In this document: positions 1-11,770 of the stretch, piece by piece
How the letters are laid out: the number at the start of each line of letters is the position of its first letter
Position numbering within the stretch: position 1 is the first letter of the stretch
Assembly: GCA_027625915.1 (NCBI GenBank)
Contig: JANTQA010000023.1
Span: 21,452,001 to 21,516,000, forward strand
DNA: 64,000 bases
Reading direction: 5' to 3'
Origin: Anaeramoeba flamelloides
Lineage: Eukaryota > Metamonada > Anaeramoebidae
Made by a program: the position numbers and the translations under genes
Notes under the pieces: generated by a model
What the model was told of the DNA's origin: nothing
Databases searched by the model: none
Seen by the model: only the letters and a program-made list of their open reading frames with translations

Positions 1-3000
1 TCAAAATTAAATAAAAACTTAATAATTTTAAGAAGTATTGTAAATGGCGGATCAATTTATTTTAGCGAAATTAAAGGAAAAAAATATAAAAATGAAAAAT
101 TAATACCAAAGCCTTTATATAAATATAAATATAAAAAATTATCTATTTTAAAAAAATTAAATACAATTAATAATAAAAAAGAAAATTTATGGAGAATCAA
201 AATTATTGAAAAAATAATTTTACTTTGTAATTATCTCCATAATCATCAACCAGATCAAGTATCCACTTGGATTATTGTTATTAAAATTTTACATTCTTTA
301 ATTAATGTTAGAGGGTTATCAAGTAGCCACTATAATAATCGTAAAACGATCTATAAGACAACAAAGATTCTCACAATGTCAAAAAACTCAATCGAACCAA
401 CAAATTTAAGAAGTTCTTTCATTGAGGCAATTTATATAAAGCATATACAGCGGCTAAATAAAAGAGCATTGATTCAAAAGCCAACAATTAAATTCATTGA
501 ATTAAGCAATCAAATAATTAAATTATCTTTAAACCCTTATAAAAAAATTTTAAGAAAGGTGAAACCAGTAATTTTTTTGATATTTTTACAATTCCCAACA
601 ATTTTCAAATTAAATATCAAAACTTACATTAAAATAATATCTAATAAATCGTCTTCATTAGAAGAAACCAAAGGCGCTTTGTCAATTCTTTCAAATACTG
701 ATAACACTTACAAAATCATTGAAAATATGGACTATTTATCTTGCTTCATGACTTCAATTTGTAATTCAATGCACCATGAAAAGGAATTTACCCAAGAAAT
801 CATTTCAGAGTTATTTGATCTTTTTTATATTTATTTTTATCCAATTAACCTCAATATTAAACATGAAATAAATGAAGAGTGGATTAACAAAATTCAGAAA
901 TTTCAAAGTTCGAATGATAATTTCCAATTATCACGTGAATTGATTAATAAGTCAAATAATTATCATGAAAAAATCTATGTAAAAAATTTAAATATTTATG
1001 AAAAATTAATCGATACTTTATTAAACTTTTTAAAAGAAAATAATGAAAATATTAATGAAAATAAAACAATTAATATTAATGAAGAAACAAATATTATTAA
1101 TAGAAATGACAATGATATTGAGAATATTGAAAACATTGAAAATATTGAAAACATTGAAAATATTGAAAAAACTGAGAATATTCATAATAATATTGAGAAT
1201 ATTAAAAATATTGAAAAAATTGAAAATATTGGGGAAAGTAATCAAGTTAATGATAAAACAAATAAAATGGAATTAATATTGGATGAAAATTTTCTTCAAA
1301 ATATATTAATTGAAGAGAACAAAGAAAAATTAAATAGTTTATTAGAAAATAATGAAATAGATATAAATTTAATAAATCAATTAACTAATTTAATAAACAA
1401 CAACAAGAGCGATAGCAATAACAATAGCAATGAAAATAATAACAGCAATGACACCAACCGTTATAATTGGAAATTTAGACTCATGATATTATCTTGTTTA
1501 CATTTACTTTCTTTATTTACCGGAATAAAAATAAATAACAAAGTTCTTAACATATTTATAAAATATTCTTCAAGCGAAGTAATGCAAACAAAGCAAATCT
1601 CTCTAAGATCTTTGTCTGATATATTAACTTTAAACAAGCCGATAATGAAAAAAAAGAAAATTGACAATATGAAAGAGTTGAAAAATAATAGATCCCTATG
1701 GCGCAAACAAAATTATAATTTAGACGAGATCTTAAAATATTCAATAAAAGACAATTATGAAAATTGTATTTTTTATGATAAAGCTTGGCTTGGGTGGAAT
1801 GGCGATTTAAATAATAATAATTCACAAAATTTCATTTATGATTATTCACAGCCAATTGTTTTGAATAAGAATTTTGATTTAATTAATTTTAAAAAGCAAT
1901 TAATTAAGCACAATTATTTTATTAATTTGATCGATCATTTAATTTTAACACAAAAAATTGGAAACGAAGAGTTTAGGAATGAAATTTCACAATATTTCAA
2001 AGGGTTAACACAAATATTAAAAACGGATTTAATTGATTCAATACTAACGGATATTGAAAAGTTAACAAAGAATAGGAAAAACAGCTTGCCCGTGCAGGCT
2101 GTAATTGCAGAAATATTTGCCGGGATCATCCGAGGGTTTAAGCATTTACATTTTGATGAAATCAATTATATCTGGAATAAAATCAAGCCCCTCTTCCAAG
2201 AATTAATTTTCCAGCAAACACAGTCGGACGCAGAATTTATATGGAGTGACGCAATCATCTTTATGGTTTATGATCGAGATCCCCGAAGATTATGGTTCCT
2301 ATTCGAGTTTTTCTTGGATGATCTAATGGAATCGAATACAATACTTTTATCGAAAAAATTAAAATATTTTGAACGGCTTTTTACAGAATTCAATTGGAAA
2401 TTAAGAAACTTTAGTGATATGTTAATACAAATTATTCTCAAATTATTAGATTCGGATTCAGTGCTGATTATTGAAACTCTGTCGTCTCTATTGTTCGCCC
2501 TGTTTTCGATCAATGCAGATCCCTATAGAGAACTTGACAATTTTAATTTAATCCCCTCGATTCATAAAAAAAATAAAATTTCCTCAAATCAAGAAAATAT
2601 TTTTCATTTGCTCTTTGAAAGGCTTGCTCAAACAGAAATACAATTCGATGAATACATAAAAAAATTAAAGACAATTAAAGAAAACGAAAATAAAAAAAAT
2701 AAATTAATTAATAATAATGGTGACCAAAATGTTAATAAGAATGAGAACAATAATATTATTAATGAGGAGGAGGAGGACAATGATGATGTTGACGACGATG
2801 ATAAAAATAACAATTCTGGGGTGGAAATGGAGATGGGGATTGAAATGGAAATTGAAAATGAAAATGAGGAGATTGCTATAGACAATAAAAATGAAGACAT
2901 GATTAATGATCAAAAAAATGAAGACAAAGAAGAGATAGTTAAAAAAAAAATGAAAAAATTATTAAATTGTTATAAAATTTTCTTAATTTCTAATCTATAT

Positions 3001-3795
3001 ATTTATTATTCGGGCCAGCATTATAAAATTTCAATTTCAGGCCATTTAGAAAATTTATTACCTATTTATATCCACGGATTGGAACAAAAATGGAATGAAA
3101 ACGAGATACATCAAAATTCAATACTTATTTTACAATTGGTTTCGAATCTGTTTTATATCGAACCTTTAAAATTAAATGGATCAAGCAACAGACCCGCAAA
3201 AATTTTGAAAATCATTTACAATCATTTGCACCAAAAGAAAATAGATTGGCATATCAAGACCCGTTTACTGGATTTTATCCAAGTATTCGTAATTCGACAC
3301 TCCTTTTTTTTGGATTCGGATGGCATACGTGAAGCTGTTAATGTGGTTTTACAAATGTTGCTTGATGCGCAAACAGAGGTCAGAGTTTTAGCACATACCA
3401 CTTTATCCGGGTTATTAAGATTATTAAATGAAGAGCAAATTCTTAAATTAAAGGATATGTTCTGTAAATTGGCAAATATCAAAATTATCAAAGGGAAAGA
3501 GAATTTGCTTGAAAATCGCTTGAAATTCGCTCGAAAGCATGGCGGCGTTTTGGGGCTCGCAGCGTTAGTCAATTCAGATCCATACGATATTAAGGATTCT
3601 GTAATTTCCATTTTTGAATTCTTAGATGGTTTGAATTGGTCAAGTCATATAATAAAAGATACAATAAATAAAGCCTTTGCCGAATTTTTTAGAACTCATG
3701 AAACTAAAGTTTTAAAAGAAAAATTGTCAATTGAAAAAATGAAATTATTAATGAATCTAAAATCTCAAAATCAGGGTTATACATATTTTATTTAA
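1..3795 (+). CDS. BLM10/PA200-type proteasome activator, C-terminal part (5' end outside the window)
   Basis: The frame is open from base 1; the first in-frame ATG (376) is internal because 125 codons upstream are also open and protein-like. About 1,264 residues are visible, and the family is usually about 1,800 or more, so the N-terminus lies to the left. PA200/Blm10 is a HEAT-repeat solenoid that caps the 20S proteasome, mostly in the nucleus. The clearest match is the C-terminal BLM10 domain at about 3500-3795: RKHGGVLGLAALVNSDPYD, then a helix with FFRTHE near bases 3690-3705, as in PSME4. Family members end in a Hb-Tyr-X motif that docks in the 20S pocket; here the last residues are TYFI, so Phe replaces the penultimate Tyr. 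Two low-complexity insertions interrupt the solenoid: an ENI repeat (about 1120-1240) and an acidic tract (about 2700-2940). No intron is seen. The identification is firm; the length of the missing part is inferred. Confidence 0.88.
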   Translation, partial: SKLNKNLIILRSIVNGGSIYFSEIKGKKYKNEKLIPKPLYKYKYKKLSILKKLNTINNKKENLWRIKIIEKIILLCNYLHNHQPDQVSTWIIVIKILHSLINVRGLSSSHYNNRKTIYKTTKILTMSKNSIEPTNLRSSFIEAIYIKHIQRLNKRALIQKPTIKFIELSNQIIKLSLNPYKKILRKVKPVIFLIFLQFPTIFKLNIKTYIKIISNKSSSLEETKGALSILSNTDNTYKIIENMDYLSCFMTSICNSMHHEKEFTQEIISELFDLFYIYFYPINLNIKHEINEEWINKIQKFQSSNDNFQLSRELINKSNNYHEKIYVKNLNIYEKLIDTLLNFLKENNENINENKTININEETNIINRNDNDIENIENIENIENIENIEKTENIHNNIENIKNIEKIENIGESNQVNDKTNKMELILDENFLQNILIEENKEKLNSLLENNEIDINLINQLTNLINNNKSDSNNNSNENNNSNDTNRYNWKFRLMILSCLHLLSLFTGIKINNKVLNIFIKYSSSEVMQTKQISLRSLSDILTLNKPIMKKKKIDNMKELKNNRSLWRKQNYNLDEILKYSIKDNYENCIFYDKAWLGWNGDLNNNNSQNFIYDYSQPIVLNKNFDLINFKKQLIKHNYFINLIDHLILTQKIGNEEFRNEISQYFKGLTQILKTDLIDSILTDIEKLTKNRKNSLPVQAVIAEIFAGIIRGFKHLHFDEINYIWNKIKPLFQELIFQQTQSDAEFIWSDAIIFMVYDRDPRRLWFLFEFFLDDLMESNTILLSKKLKYFERLFTEFNWKLRNFSDMLIQIILKLLDSDSVLIIETLSSLLFALFSINADPYRELDNFNLIPSIHKKNKISSNQENIFHLLFERLAQTEIQFDEYIKKLKTIKENENKKNKLINNNGDQNVNKNENNNIINEEEEDNDDVDDDDKNNNSGVEMEMGIEMEIENENEEIAIDNKNEDMINDQKNEDKEEIVKKKMKKLLNCYKIFLISNLYIYYSGQHYKISISGHLENLLPIYIHGLEQKWNENEIHQNSILILQLVSNLFYIEPLKLNGSSNRPAKILKIIYNHLHQKKIDWHIKTRLLDFIQVFVIRHSFFLDSDGIREAVNVVLQMLLDAQTEVRVLAHTTLSGLLRLLNEEQILKLKDMFCKLANIKIIKGKENLLENRLKFARKHGGVLGLAALVNSDPYDIKDSVISIFEFLDGLNWSSHIIKDTINKAFAEFFRTHETKVLKEKLSIEKMKLLMNLKSQNQGYTYFI

Positions 3796-5094
3796 TATTA
3801 TTTATTTCTTTCGTCATTGTTTTTTCAAAAAAGAGAATTTATATATCTGTGTAGATGAATAGATTTTGATAGATTTTTATAGATTTATAATTATATATAT
3901 TTATTCCATAAATAATAATTTTTTTTTTTTTATTTTTTTTATTTTTGTTTTTTGCATTAGATTTTTTTGACAAATTGTAATTTAAAATTCACACATCAAA
4001 ACATTACAAATATACAATAGGTTTTTATGTGTTATTTTTGAAATATTGATCACATATTTTGGTGATGTCTATTTTATTGATCATAACCTTTCTCAAATAG
4101 TTCTTCATAAATAAAGTTAAATAAAATTATTTTATTATTTTTACAGCAGTTATTGATAAAAGTTTAGGAATTTAATGCAATATGCAAAATGAAAAACAAA
4201 ATGAAGATTTTTGGATTATTGTTTGTACTGGAATGGAGTTTGGACTTATTCCATATTTTTTTAAAAAAATGGTTTATTGAACTACAATAAGAATCATTAT
4301 TCTAAAAATATCAATTATGTAATACTGATTTAGTTTTCTTTTCAAATAATGAACTTTTAAAAAGGTCTATTGAAAATTAGAGATTACAGAATATTATTAA
4401 TATTCTTTCTTAAAATAATTTTTTTAGGGGTTAACACCATCATAGATTCGTCAATAAGTAAAGTATATTACGATTAAAGGAGAAATAATACAGTAAGATA
4501 TCAACTCTTTAGTGGTCAAAGAATCTTATTTTTATTGAATAAATAGAGCATATTTCATGGGCTATATTCAGTGTTCTTCTCAAAATAAATTTTCAATTTT
4601 TAGATCAAAATTTTTTTTTCTAATTTAATCAATTTTTTTTTTTTTGATTTTTGCTTTTTTTTTTTTTTTTTTTTTCTTTGCTTTCTTTATTTTTTTTTCT
4701 TTAAAAATTCAATTTGAAAAAAAAATATTTGAAAATTAATGTACATTAAGAAAAGTGACGATGTGTACTTTTTTGTTAAAATCAATATATTTACAAGTTT
4801 AAAAAATCCAATTTTAATAAATTTAATTTACCATAGAAATTGAGAAATTTTGAACTAGATGTACAAATAAAAAGGCAAAAAGATTTTCCTATAACATTTT
4901 TTGATTTTTTTAAATATTAATAGTTTTGTTCGGGTATTTCTTTGATGATTATCAGCTCTATTATCAGGTTTATAATTTCTTTTGGTTCTAAACAATCATA
5001 TTTTAGTTGGTTCTTAAAAAAAAAAGCGAATTGTTCATTGAAGCTATCTTCTTTGAGTGAAATCAAGTTTCGTTAAAACAGGATCTTAAAAATC
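3796..5094. other. Intergenic, AT-rich; contains a dispersed repeat copy
   Basis: No gene is visible. The part at about 4550-5010 is related to 26905-27300: both share a block around TTCTCAAAATAAATTT, a long T-rich tract, and a segment around TTTTCCTATA followed by a weak TTTCTTTGATGA match. The rest is homopolymer-rich DNA with nothing recognisable. Confidence 0.6.
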
Positions 5095-5745
5095 CATTAT
5101 AATTAGTAATTACATAATAAATTATCGATTTCTTACTAAATATTCCTATTAAAAATATTCATTGTGGAAAATTTTTTTTTTTAATACTTTTCCTAATCTC
5201 AAATAGAAACCCAACATAATAGTGTATTCTGGTATTTAATAATTTAGATTTAGAACTTCTAAAAATAACTATTTAGTTTTTTTAAAAAATTTCAAAGATT
5301 GGCTCAATAAACATCAATATAAAAACGAAATACTGCTAATTTTGTTTTCATTTTGATAAAGATAGTTGAAACATCAATATATTGTCATGAAATAAAACAA
5401 TAATAGTTCAAAAATAATCTGATTGAAATTATTTATATATTTTGAGAAATTATTTTTTTTTATCTATTAATCTACATTTGGAGGCATTTTTAAGAAAGAT
5501 ATATTTCAACTTTGGAGGTTTGAATATTAATGACAAAAACTTTAAATTGGTATGAAATAATGATTTTTTCTGAAATTGTTGGTTATTATATTAACAAAGA
5601 TCATTTTTACTTAATTGGATCAACAAATATTACTAGTTAACTAATAGATTTTTTAGAGACATTTAAATTATTCCATAGCAACATAATTAACACCCAATAA
5701 CAACTTACTTTAATGTTATACTTAACCATGGTAAAAACTAATCCC
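5095..5745 (-). repeat. Repeat family A copy, inverted (TTAAGGGATTAGT end)
   Basis: Reading the minus strand, this matches the copy at 6003-6772 over several blocks: the end with TTGGGTGTTAA, the internal ATCAACAAATATTAC block at about 5610, and the ATTTAATAATTTAGATTTAG block at about 5235. Its outer end is ACTAATCCC followed by TTAA at 5746-5749. No coding potential is visible. It is probably a non-autonomous DNA transposon remnant; the class is inferred from the TTAA and inverted ends only. Confidence 0.6.
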
Positions 5746-6002
5746 TTAAAAGGTAATTAGATTAAAATGTTTTTTTAAAAATTTCAATTTAACAAAAAAT
5801 TTCTATGGTTATCCACTTTTCTACTTGTTAAAACAAAATCAACCCCTTTAAAAATTCATCTTAAAGTTAAATAAGTTAATTCTTTCAGAAAAATCTAAAA
5901 ACATCATTTTTAAAATTGATCGTGTCAAGCTCTTATCCGTTTTTAACAAATAATTAGCCAAAAAATATTTTCGAGACTTCATTTTAAAATTTTCAATTTT
6001 CA

Positions 6003-6772
6003 GTGATTAGTTTCTACCAAGGTGAAGTCTAAGATTAAAGTTTATTATTATTGGGTGTTAACCGCATTAGTGCGGCCATTTTACTAATGCCTCTCAAAAA
6101 TCAATTAGACAAGTTGTAATATTTGTTGATACAATCAAACAAAAATTATCCATTTTATTAGTAAAAAACCCAGAATTCCATAAAAATTTCTGCATTTCAA
6201 TAATAATTTAAATGTCAAAACTTCAATATTCAGAATCTTAAGCTGCAAAATATTTTTCTTAAATTTGTGTCAAAAAGTAGATTAGTTTCTAAAAAAAATA
6301 ATTTATTCAAAAAATTAAATAATTAACAAATAGATTTTTTTAACAAATTATTTAATAAATCTTAGAAATATATTGAAGTTACAATTGACTGTATAAAAAT
6401 TAAAAAAAGTTAATCAGTTTTTGGGATATTTAAGATGACTATTGAGTTAATCTCTGAAATTAAAAAATTATAAAATAAATAAACTATTCAAAGATCTAAA
6501 TCCGAATTATTAAATACTATAATTATATTATATGAGTTTCTATTTTTTCAATTTGGATAAGGAATTCATAAAAAAAAAAATTTCCAAAATGAATATTTTT
6601 AATAGTGATATTTTGTTAAATATCAAATAATTTATTATATAATACTAATTATAATAGATTTTTTTCGAGTCACAGAAAACATGTCAACAATGTAGTACTA
6701 AAATTATTTACACCCAATTCCAACATAATTTAATTATAGACGAATTATAAAGGACTAATCCCTTAATTAGAA
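6003..6772 (+). repeat. Repeat family A copy, forward
   Basis: A repeat of about 770 bp with related inverted ends. The left end (6005-6061) runs from GATTAGTTTCTACC to TTGGGTGTTAA; the right end (about 6698-6770) runs from TTTACACCCAATTCC to GGACTAATCCCTTAA. Matching copies lie at 5095-5745 (inverted), 47322-48085, 59577-60270 and, partly, 60690-61080 (inverted). The facing pair here leaves a 250-bp spacer. The copies are well diverged, so the family is old. Confidence 0.65.
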
Positions 6773-6983
6773 AATCACACTCTTTTTCAGATCTCAATTT
6801 TACAAAGCATTTTACAGCTTTAACAGTTATAAAAAACATTTGAAATTTTCTGAAGGTATCTGAAACTTTTGAAAAGTCTGAGAAGATTATCAAACTTAAT
6901 AAGATTTTTTGTCTTGAGTAAAATTTATACAAAATCATTTTATTTAATTTTTGTTTCTTTCAAACTTTTAAAAATATTTCAAG

Positions 6984-7748
6984 TTTTGATTCCTTCAAAT
7001 TTAAACCAACAAAACAAAACGCACCCAGACATAATTGTCAAAGTTGATTCCAATTTTGTTAAAGACAATTTTGAAAGTTATTTGAACCTTTTTTTCCAAA
7101 ACCAACCAACTCCTTTCCCAAAACCTATTCTCACTTTTCCGAGCATTCACACAAAACCGAAAAACGATCAAGAAACAAGAAACAACCAAAAACAAGTTAC
7201 ACACAATCACAAACCAATTGAACCGTTTCCATTGTTTGATTTAAATAATGAAAATAAAAAGGAAACAGAAATATTCCTTGAAGAATCTTCTCCAAAGCAA
7301 ACAACCAAGCACATTTTTGATCTAAAGCACAGACAAAGCCTTGGTAAATATTGCTTATTTTTCTTTTTTTTTTTACTTTCCTTTCCTTTGGTGTTGGCTT
7401 AACGTTTGCATTTTTGGAAATGTGAAAGTTTTAGAGGCTGAGATCAAAAAAGCAAATCTTTTACTTTGTAAAATTGGTGATCTGTTTTCACAGGATCTTA
7501 CAATTTACCCGTATTAAAACCAATATTTTACAAAGTGAACAATTAAAGTTGTACTACGGACTCTCAGCAAACTTCACCAATTAAAACCAATAACTGTATT
7601 TTTTCTCAAACTTTATATCAACCCAATATTATTAGAAAAGAAAAGTTGTCCATTTTGTGGTGAAATATTTAATTTGAACATGACCCAAGAGGAAAAAGAT
7701 ATTCATCTTGACAAATGTGCAGAATCTATCTTAGATCTTGAAGACTAA
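6984..7748 (+). CDS. Small spliced protein with a C-terminal UBZ-like CCHC zinc finger (5' end unresolved)
   Basis: Three exons join in phase: one ending at 7343 (donor GTAAAT), 7494-7534 (after TTTTCACAG), and 7641-7748 (after a tract ending AAAAG), closing with TAA. The last exon encodes a C-x2-C-x15-H-x3-C finger (SCPFCGEIF, then HLDKCAE). This spacing resembles the ubiquitin-binding UBZ fingers of Rad18 or SLX4 but is a little longer. The first exon is a polar, Pro-, Asn- and Gln-rich stretch with no domain that I recognise. There is no ATG in the open part of exon 1, so I place its start at a plausible acceptor (TATTTCAAG, ending 6983); an upstream first exon was not found. A second possible acceptor five bases earlier for exon 3 does not keep the frame. 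A role in ubiquitin binding or DNA repair is only a guess from the finger. Confidence 0.55.
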
Positions 7749-8299
7749 TTTTGTTCATGTTACCTTTTTGGATTGAAAATTTGATGTTCTTTTTTGAATT
7801 AAATTCAACAAAAAAGTTATTAAAATTGAAAAAAAAAATAACAGATGATTTGGAAGAAAGTAATTTGGTTAGAACAAAAATAGAACCACTGTAAAACCTA
7901 ATTTTAATTAAATTCTTGTCTTCAATTAATTAAGGAGCAAATAGGGTGCCAAATAAAAATTATTAGAATTATTTTTTGAAAATTATATTATCTTTCAAAA
8001 AAACTATCGAAAAAGGATTTTCCTTAATGGTTCTTTTATAAAAATAAATCCTTTTAAATAAATTAAATATTTTGTAAAATATTTAAAGTTTTTTCATGGG
8101 TTAATATCCTACTTTATTTTTTTTACTTCTTTAAGGGAACTGTCCCGAAAAAATACATTAATTTTTTTTTTTGAAATTTTTAAAATCTTTATTTATTTAT
8201 TGTGAGAAAGGAGTAATCAAAGAAAATTTACTAAATAAAAAAGAGAAGAAGAAAAATAATTAAAATATAAAAGTAAAAAAATATTATATCCTTTACATG
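7749..8299. other. Intergenic, nothing recognised
   Basis: AT-rich sequence following the zinc-finger gene. I see no gene, RNA or repeat that I can support. Confidence 0.5.
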
Positions 8300-8725
8300 A
8301 CCAAATTAAGAATTATCCACTGTCGTTAGGTTTTTCAGGATTTGAAAGAATTGAATAAATTTCATTGATTTTACTAAATTCTTTCGAATTCTGGAAAACC
8401 AGGCTGTTAACTTTTTTTTTTTTGAGTAATAAAAAGAAAATTTTTGAAATTTTCTTTTTATTTCAAAAATTAAAAAAAAGCTTATGGCACTTGACGACAC
8501 GTCTCCTTCAATGAGGTGCAAAACCCCGATAGAAAGATTATTAGCAATAAATAAGATTCCACAAACTGTGATTAATAAATTGATATTCCACTGTCTTTAA
8601 GTTTTTTTTTAATTTAAAAGAATGGAGTAAAATCTTTGATTCTGCTCAATTCTTTTGAATTTTAAAAAAAAAAACCTAGACACGACTCGGAAAAGTGCAG
8701 TACTATGTACCCGGATTTGTATATT
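8300..8725. repeat. Fold-back repeat family B, copy 1
   Basis: Shares with 14780-15310, 50570-51020 and 55525-56000 a set of short palindromic blocks: GTTAGGTTTTTC, a block of the TTTTGAATTCTGGAAAACC type (here TTCGAATTCTGGAAAACC), a T-run followed by a run of the AAAATTTTTGAAATTTT type, and a GGCACTTG-type segment. It can fold back on itself in several ways. No coding frame is convincing. Confidence 0.55.
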
Positions 8726-10030
8726 TTTTTACTATTTTAATTGTTTATTTTCATTTTTTCTTTATTACCTTAAGTTTTCTAATCATAAGAGCTTCGATGA
8801 AAAATTTCCAACAAGAACAATAAATTTTTAAATTTTGATTAGCTAGATTAAAGAGTTTTTGAGTATTTTTCCTGAGGATAACATTTTTATATAAGTTTTT
8901 TTCTATAATTTTTGAAAATTTTTTTTTCCACTTGATTCATAAAAAATTTATATCTAATTTTTTAAAATTTTCAATTCAAATTTTATGAGTAAACTATTGA
9001 CATTAAATTCTTTTTTATAAAATTCCATTGATCACATTTTTAGCTTTTTATTTCAACAATTTTTATTCTAAACTCTTTTTCGAATAAAAGGGCACATAAA
9101 TTTTCAAGTTTTATTCATAATTGAATCAAATTAATTGTAGGATTATTCTAAAATATAAAAAACACTTTAAAACGTAAAAAAAAAAATACAACTGAAGATT
9201 TAAAACTCGTTAAAACAAAATAATAAAAATTAAAATTAAATATTTTAAAAATTGAATAAAACTCATTAAAGGATAGTAATTCTTTTTTATTATTTAAAAA
9301 ATAACTTCATATTTCTTAATAATTATTCAAATTGATTTTAATTCCAATTTTTATTTAATTTTTCTAATTCAAATTTATGAATAGAAAATCTGATATTTTT
9401 TAGATTCTTCTTAAGAAATATTGATTTATAGGATGCATTTGTTTGGATTTTAAAAGGGATAATTTTCAAAAGGATTGATAATGACCAAAAATAATTAAGA
9501 TTTTTAATTTAATTTTTATCATCAGCTTTTAATTTTATTCAATTTGAAGTATTTGTTATTCTTTTTTGATTTCAATAACCCAATCTTTTATTTTAAATCT
9601 TATTAATAATATTCTTTATTATTGACCTAGTTTGATAACAAATATATAAAAATAAAATAATTAGGTATAAAAATAGTTAAATAAATGTTTTGGTTAAATA
9701 ATAATCATAAAGAACCGGTAAGAGAATTCCGAGTTAATATCTTATTTATTCTCTTTCCAATATTAGATGAAAGATGAAATAATCGTATAATATAAACTTT
9801 GATTGTATTTTTTTCATTCGTATTATTCTTGATTTCAACATTTTTTTTTTTTGAAAAGATTCCCTTTCTTTTTTGGTATTAAAAAAGAAAGAAATTGTTG
9901 AAAATATATACATTTTCACATGTATATATTTTATTTTTATTTTTTGGTTTATTCTTTGTTTAATTTTTAATCATCACTTTGATATATTTCTCTATTCTAA
10001 AACATAATTTCATAAAAAAAAGTTATTCTT

Positions 10031-10067
<37 letters not shown>

Positions 10068-11770
10068 TGACATTTCTGAAGATTTAAAGATTATTTTCTG
10101 ATTTATTTGGGTTCTTTTCACCAATAGAATAATGAACTCCATTTTTTCGCCAAGTTTTAATATCTTGTGGACATTTAAAAAAAATTTTTTTTCAATGATT
10201 TTCTAACAATTTAAATTTTTAAAAAATCGAAAAAATTATTAAATATAATTACACTTATATATATATATATATATATTAATTTTTAAAGGACAGCGTTACC
10301 ATCCCGATAATATTGAATTATTATATTATTTTACATTCATTTCTCAAAAAGAATTTTCATTTTGAATAAAATGGATAAAAAGAAATTATTAATTTGAAAG
10401 TTAAAAATAAAAACAAAAAAAAAATTGTTAAATAGTTTTTGGGTAAAAAAATATAAGAAAAATGACTTTTAGGGATTTTCAAGTACAATTTCAAATTTAA
10501 AAATATTTCAAACTTTTAAAAAAAATAAATGTAAAGAATATTTAGATTAGATTAAGGAAATTGTTTTGTGTTTCTAGATTTGAAAAAGAAATTATGAAAA
10601 ATTAAATTCAAATTTTGGTTCCTATTTAAGATAGGTTAAAATTGTTAAAATTGAGAAAATTGATGCAATTGTGAAACTTTCAATTTTTTTTTTTAAAAAA
10701 TGAAAAACTTAGTGTATATATTGAACTGATATTACAGAACTATTTCAAGAGAATTCTTAGTAACAATTTCACTCTTTTTGCCTGAAATCATAGTGCTAAA
10801 AGTTAGTAATTAGATATTTATTATGAAAAAAGTCTATTTTTTATAAATGATTATTTCCAAAAATAACAGGGAGTATCTTTTTAAAATTTATTTTTGAATA
10901 ATTCCTTAAAAGATAATAAGATTTCAATCGTCTTCTAAAGAAAATATTTATTTTTGAAATAATTTGAAACAATGTTGAATTTTGAACTTTCCAAAAAGGG
11001 ATAAAAATGGATCCAACTTTTGAAAGCAATAATTACTTTCAGAAAATTAGTTTTTAAAATAAGTCTCATATTACTAAATAATGTTTTTTATTTTATTATT
11101 CAATTTCAAGAGGACCTAGTATTTTATTTTTGAATTCTATATTAAATTTGTTAGATTTTTTTTTTTATAGTTACCAAGGCCATATACAGAATTATATCTG
11201 TCTGAGTCAATGTTTTTCTCTTACTTGTAAAAAATAGAATATAAATTGGGAAAGGGTTCATTTTGTAATGTAGTTTTAGGGTTTAAAGAATAAGTTGTCT
11301 ATATATAAATTTCAAAGTAATTTAACAAACTAGGGTTTACCAAGGTAAATTATAACCAAACTTAAACCCAACACCAAATTACCATCACACTAATAACTAA
11401 AATAGTTTGTTCTAAAATAAAAAATAATAATATTCTACAAAAATATTTACCGACAAATTAAAGCTAACAAGATTTACTTTTTGTTTTTCTGTGAGAAATT
11501 CAATTTATTTTGTTAGGAACTTTTCTTTTTTTGAATTCCAAACTCAAATACTTTGTAACTACATTACAAGTCACCAGAAGTTTGACAAAATTTGATTTTA
11601 GCCTTTATAATTTTTTCTTTTTTGGTTTTTGTGCGGAGGTCTGGAAAATAAAAAAAATTTAAACATTTTTTACCAATTAAACCCAAATTTATTTCTCTTC
11701 CACAAGAAATTCGAATATTTTGCATTTAACAATTGCTACTTTGTAATTTTTTTGTGTTCGTTATTGAGAT
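8726..11770. other. Intergenic with AT microsatellites
   Basis: No gene is visible. It holds a long AT dinucleotide run at about 10033-10065, a shorter one at about 10254-10276, and a hairpin around 9895-9925 (TATATACATTTTCACATGTA). The last 300 bases before the kinase start are slightly less skewed (for example 11500-11650) and may include a 5' leader, but no promoter motif can be named. Confidence 0.5.

Noticed and set aside
376-3795. ATG at 376 as the start of the proteasome activator.
   Set aside because: The same frame is open back to base 1 and the upstream residues (for example VSTWIIVIKILHSLINVRGL) look like the same solenoid.
5691-6057. A 367-bp miniature element with TTAA on both sides and about 55-bp inverted ends (CACCCAATAA...).
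   Set aside because: The flanking DNA on both sides matches family A in opposite orientation, so these ends are simply the facing ends of two family A copies, not one element.
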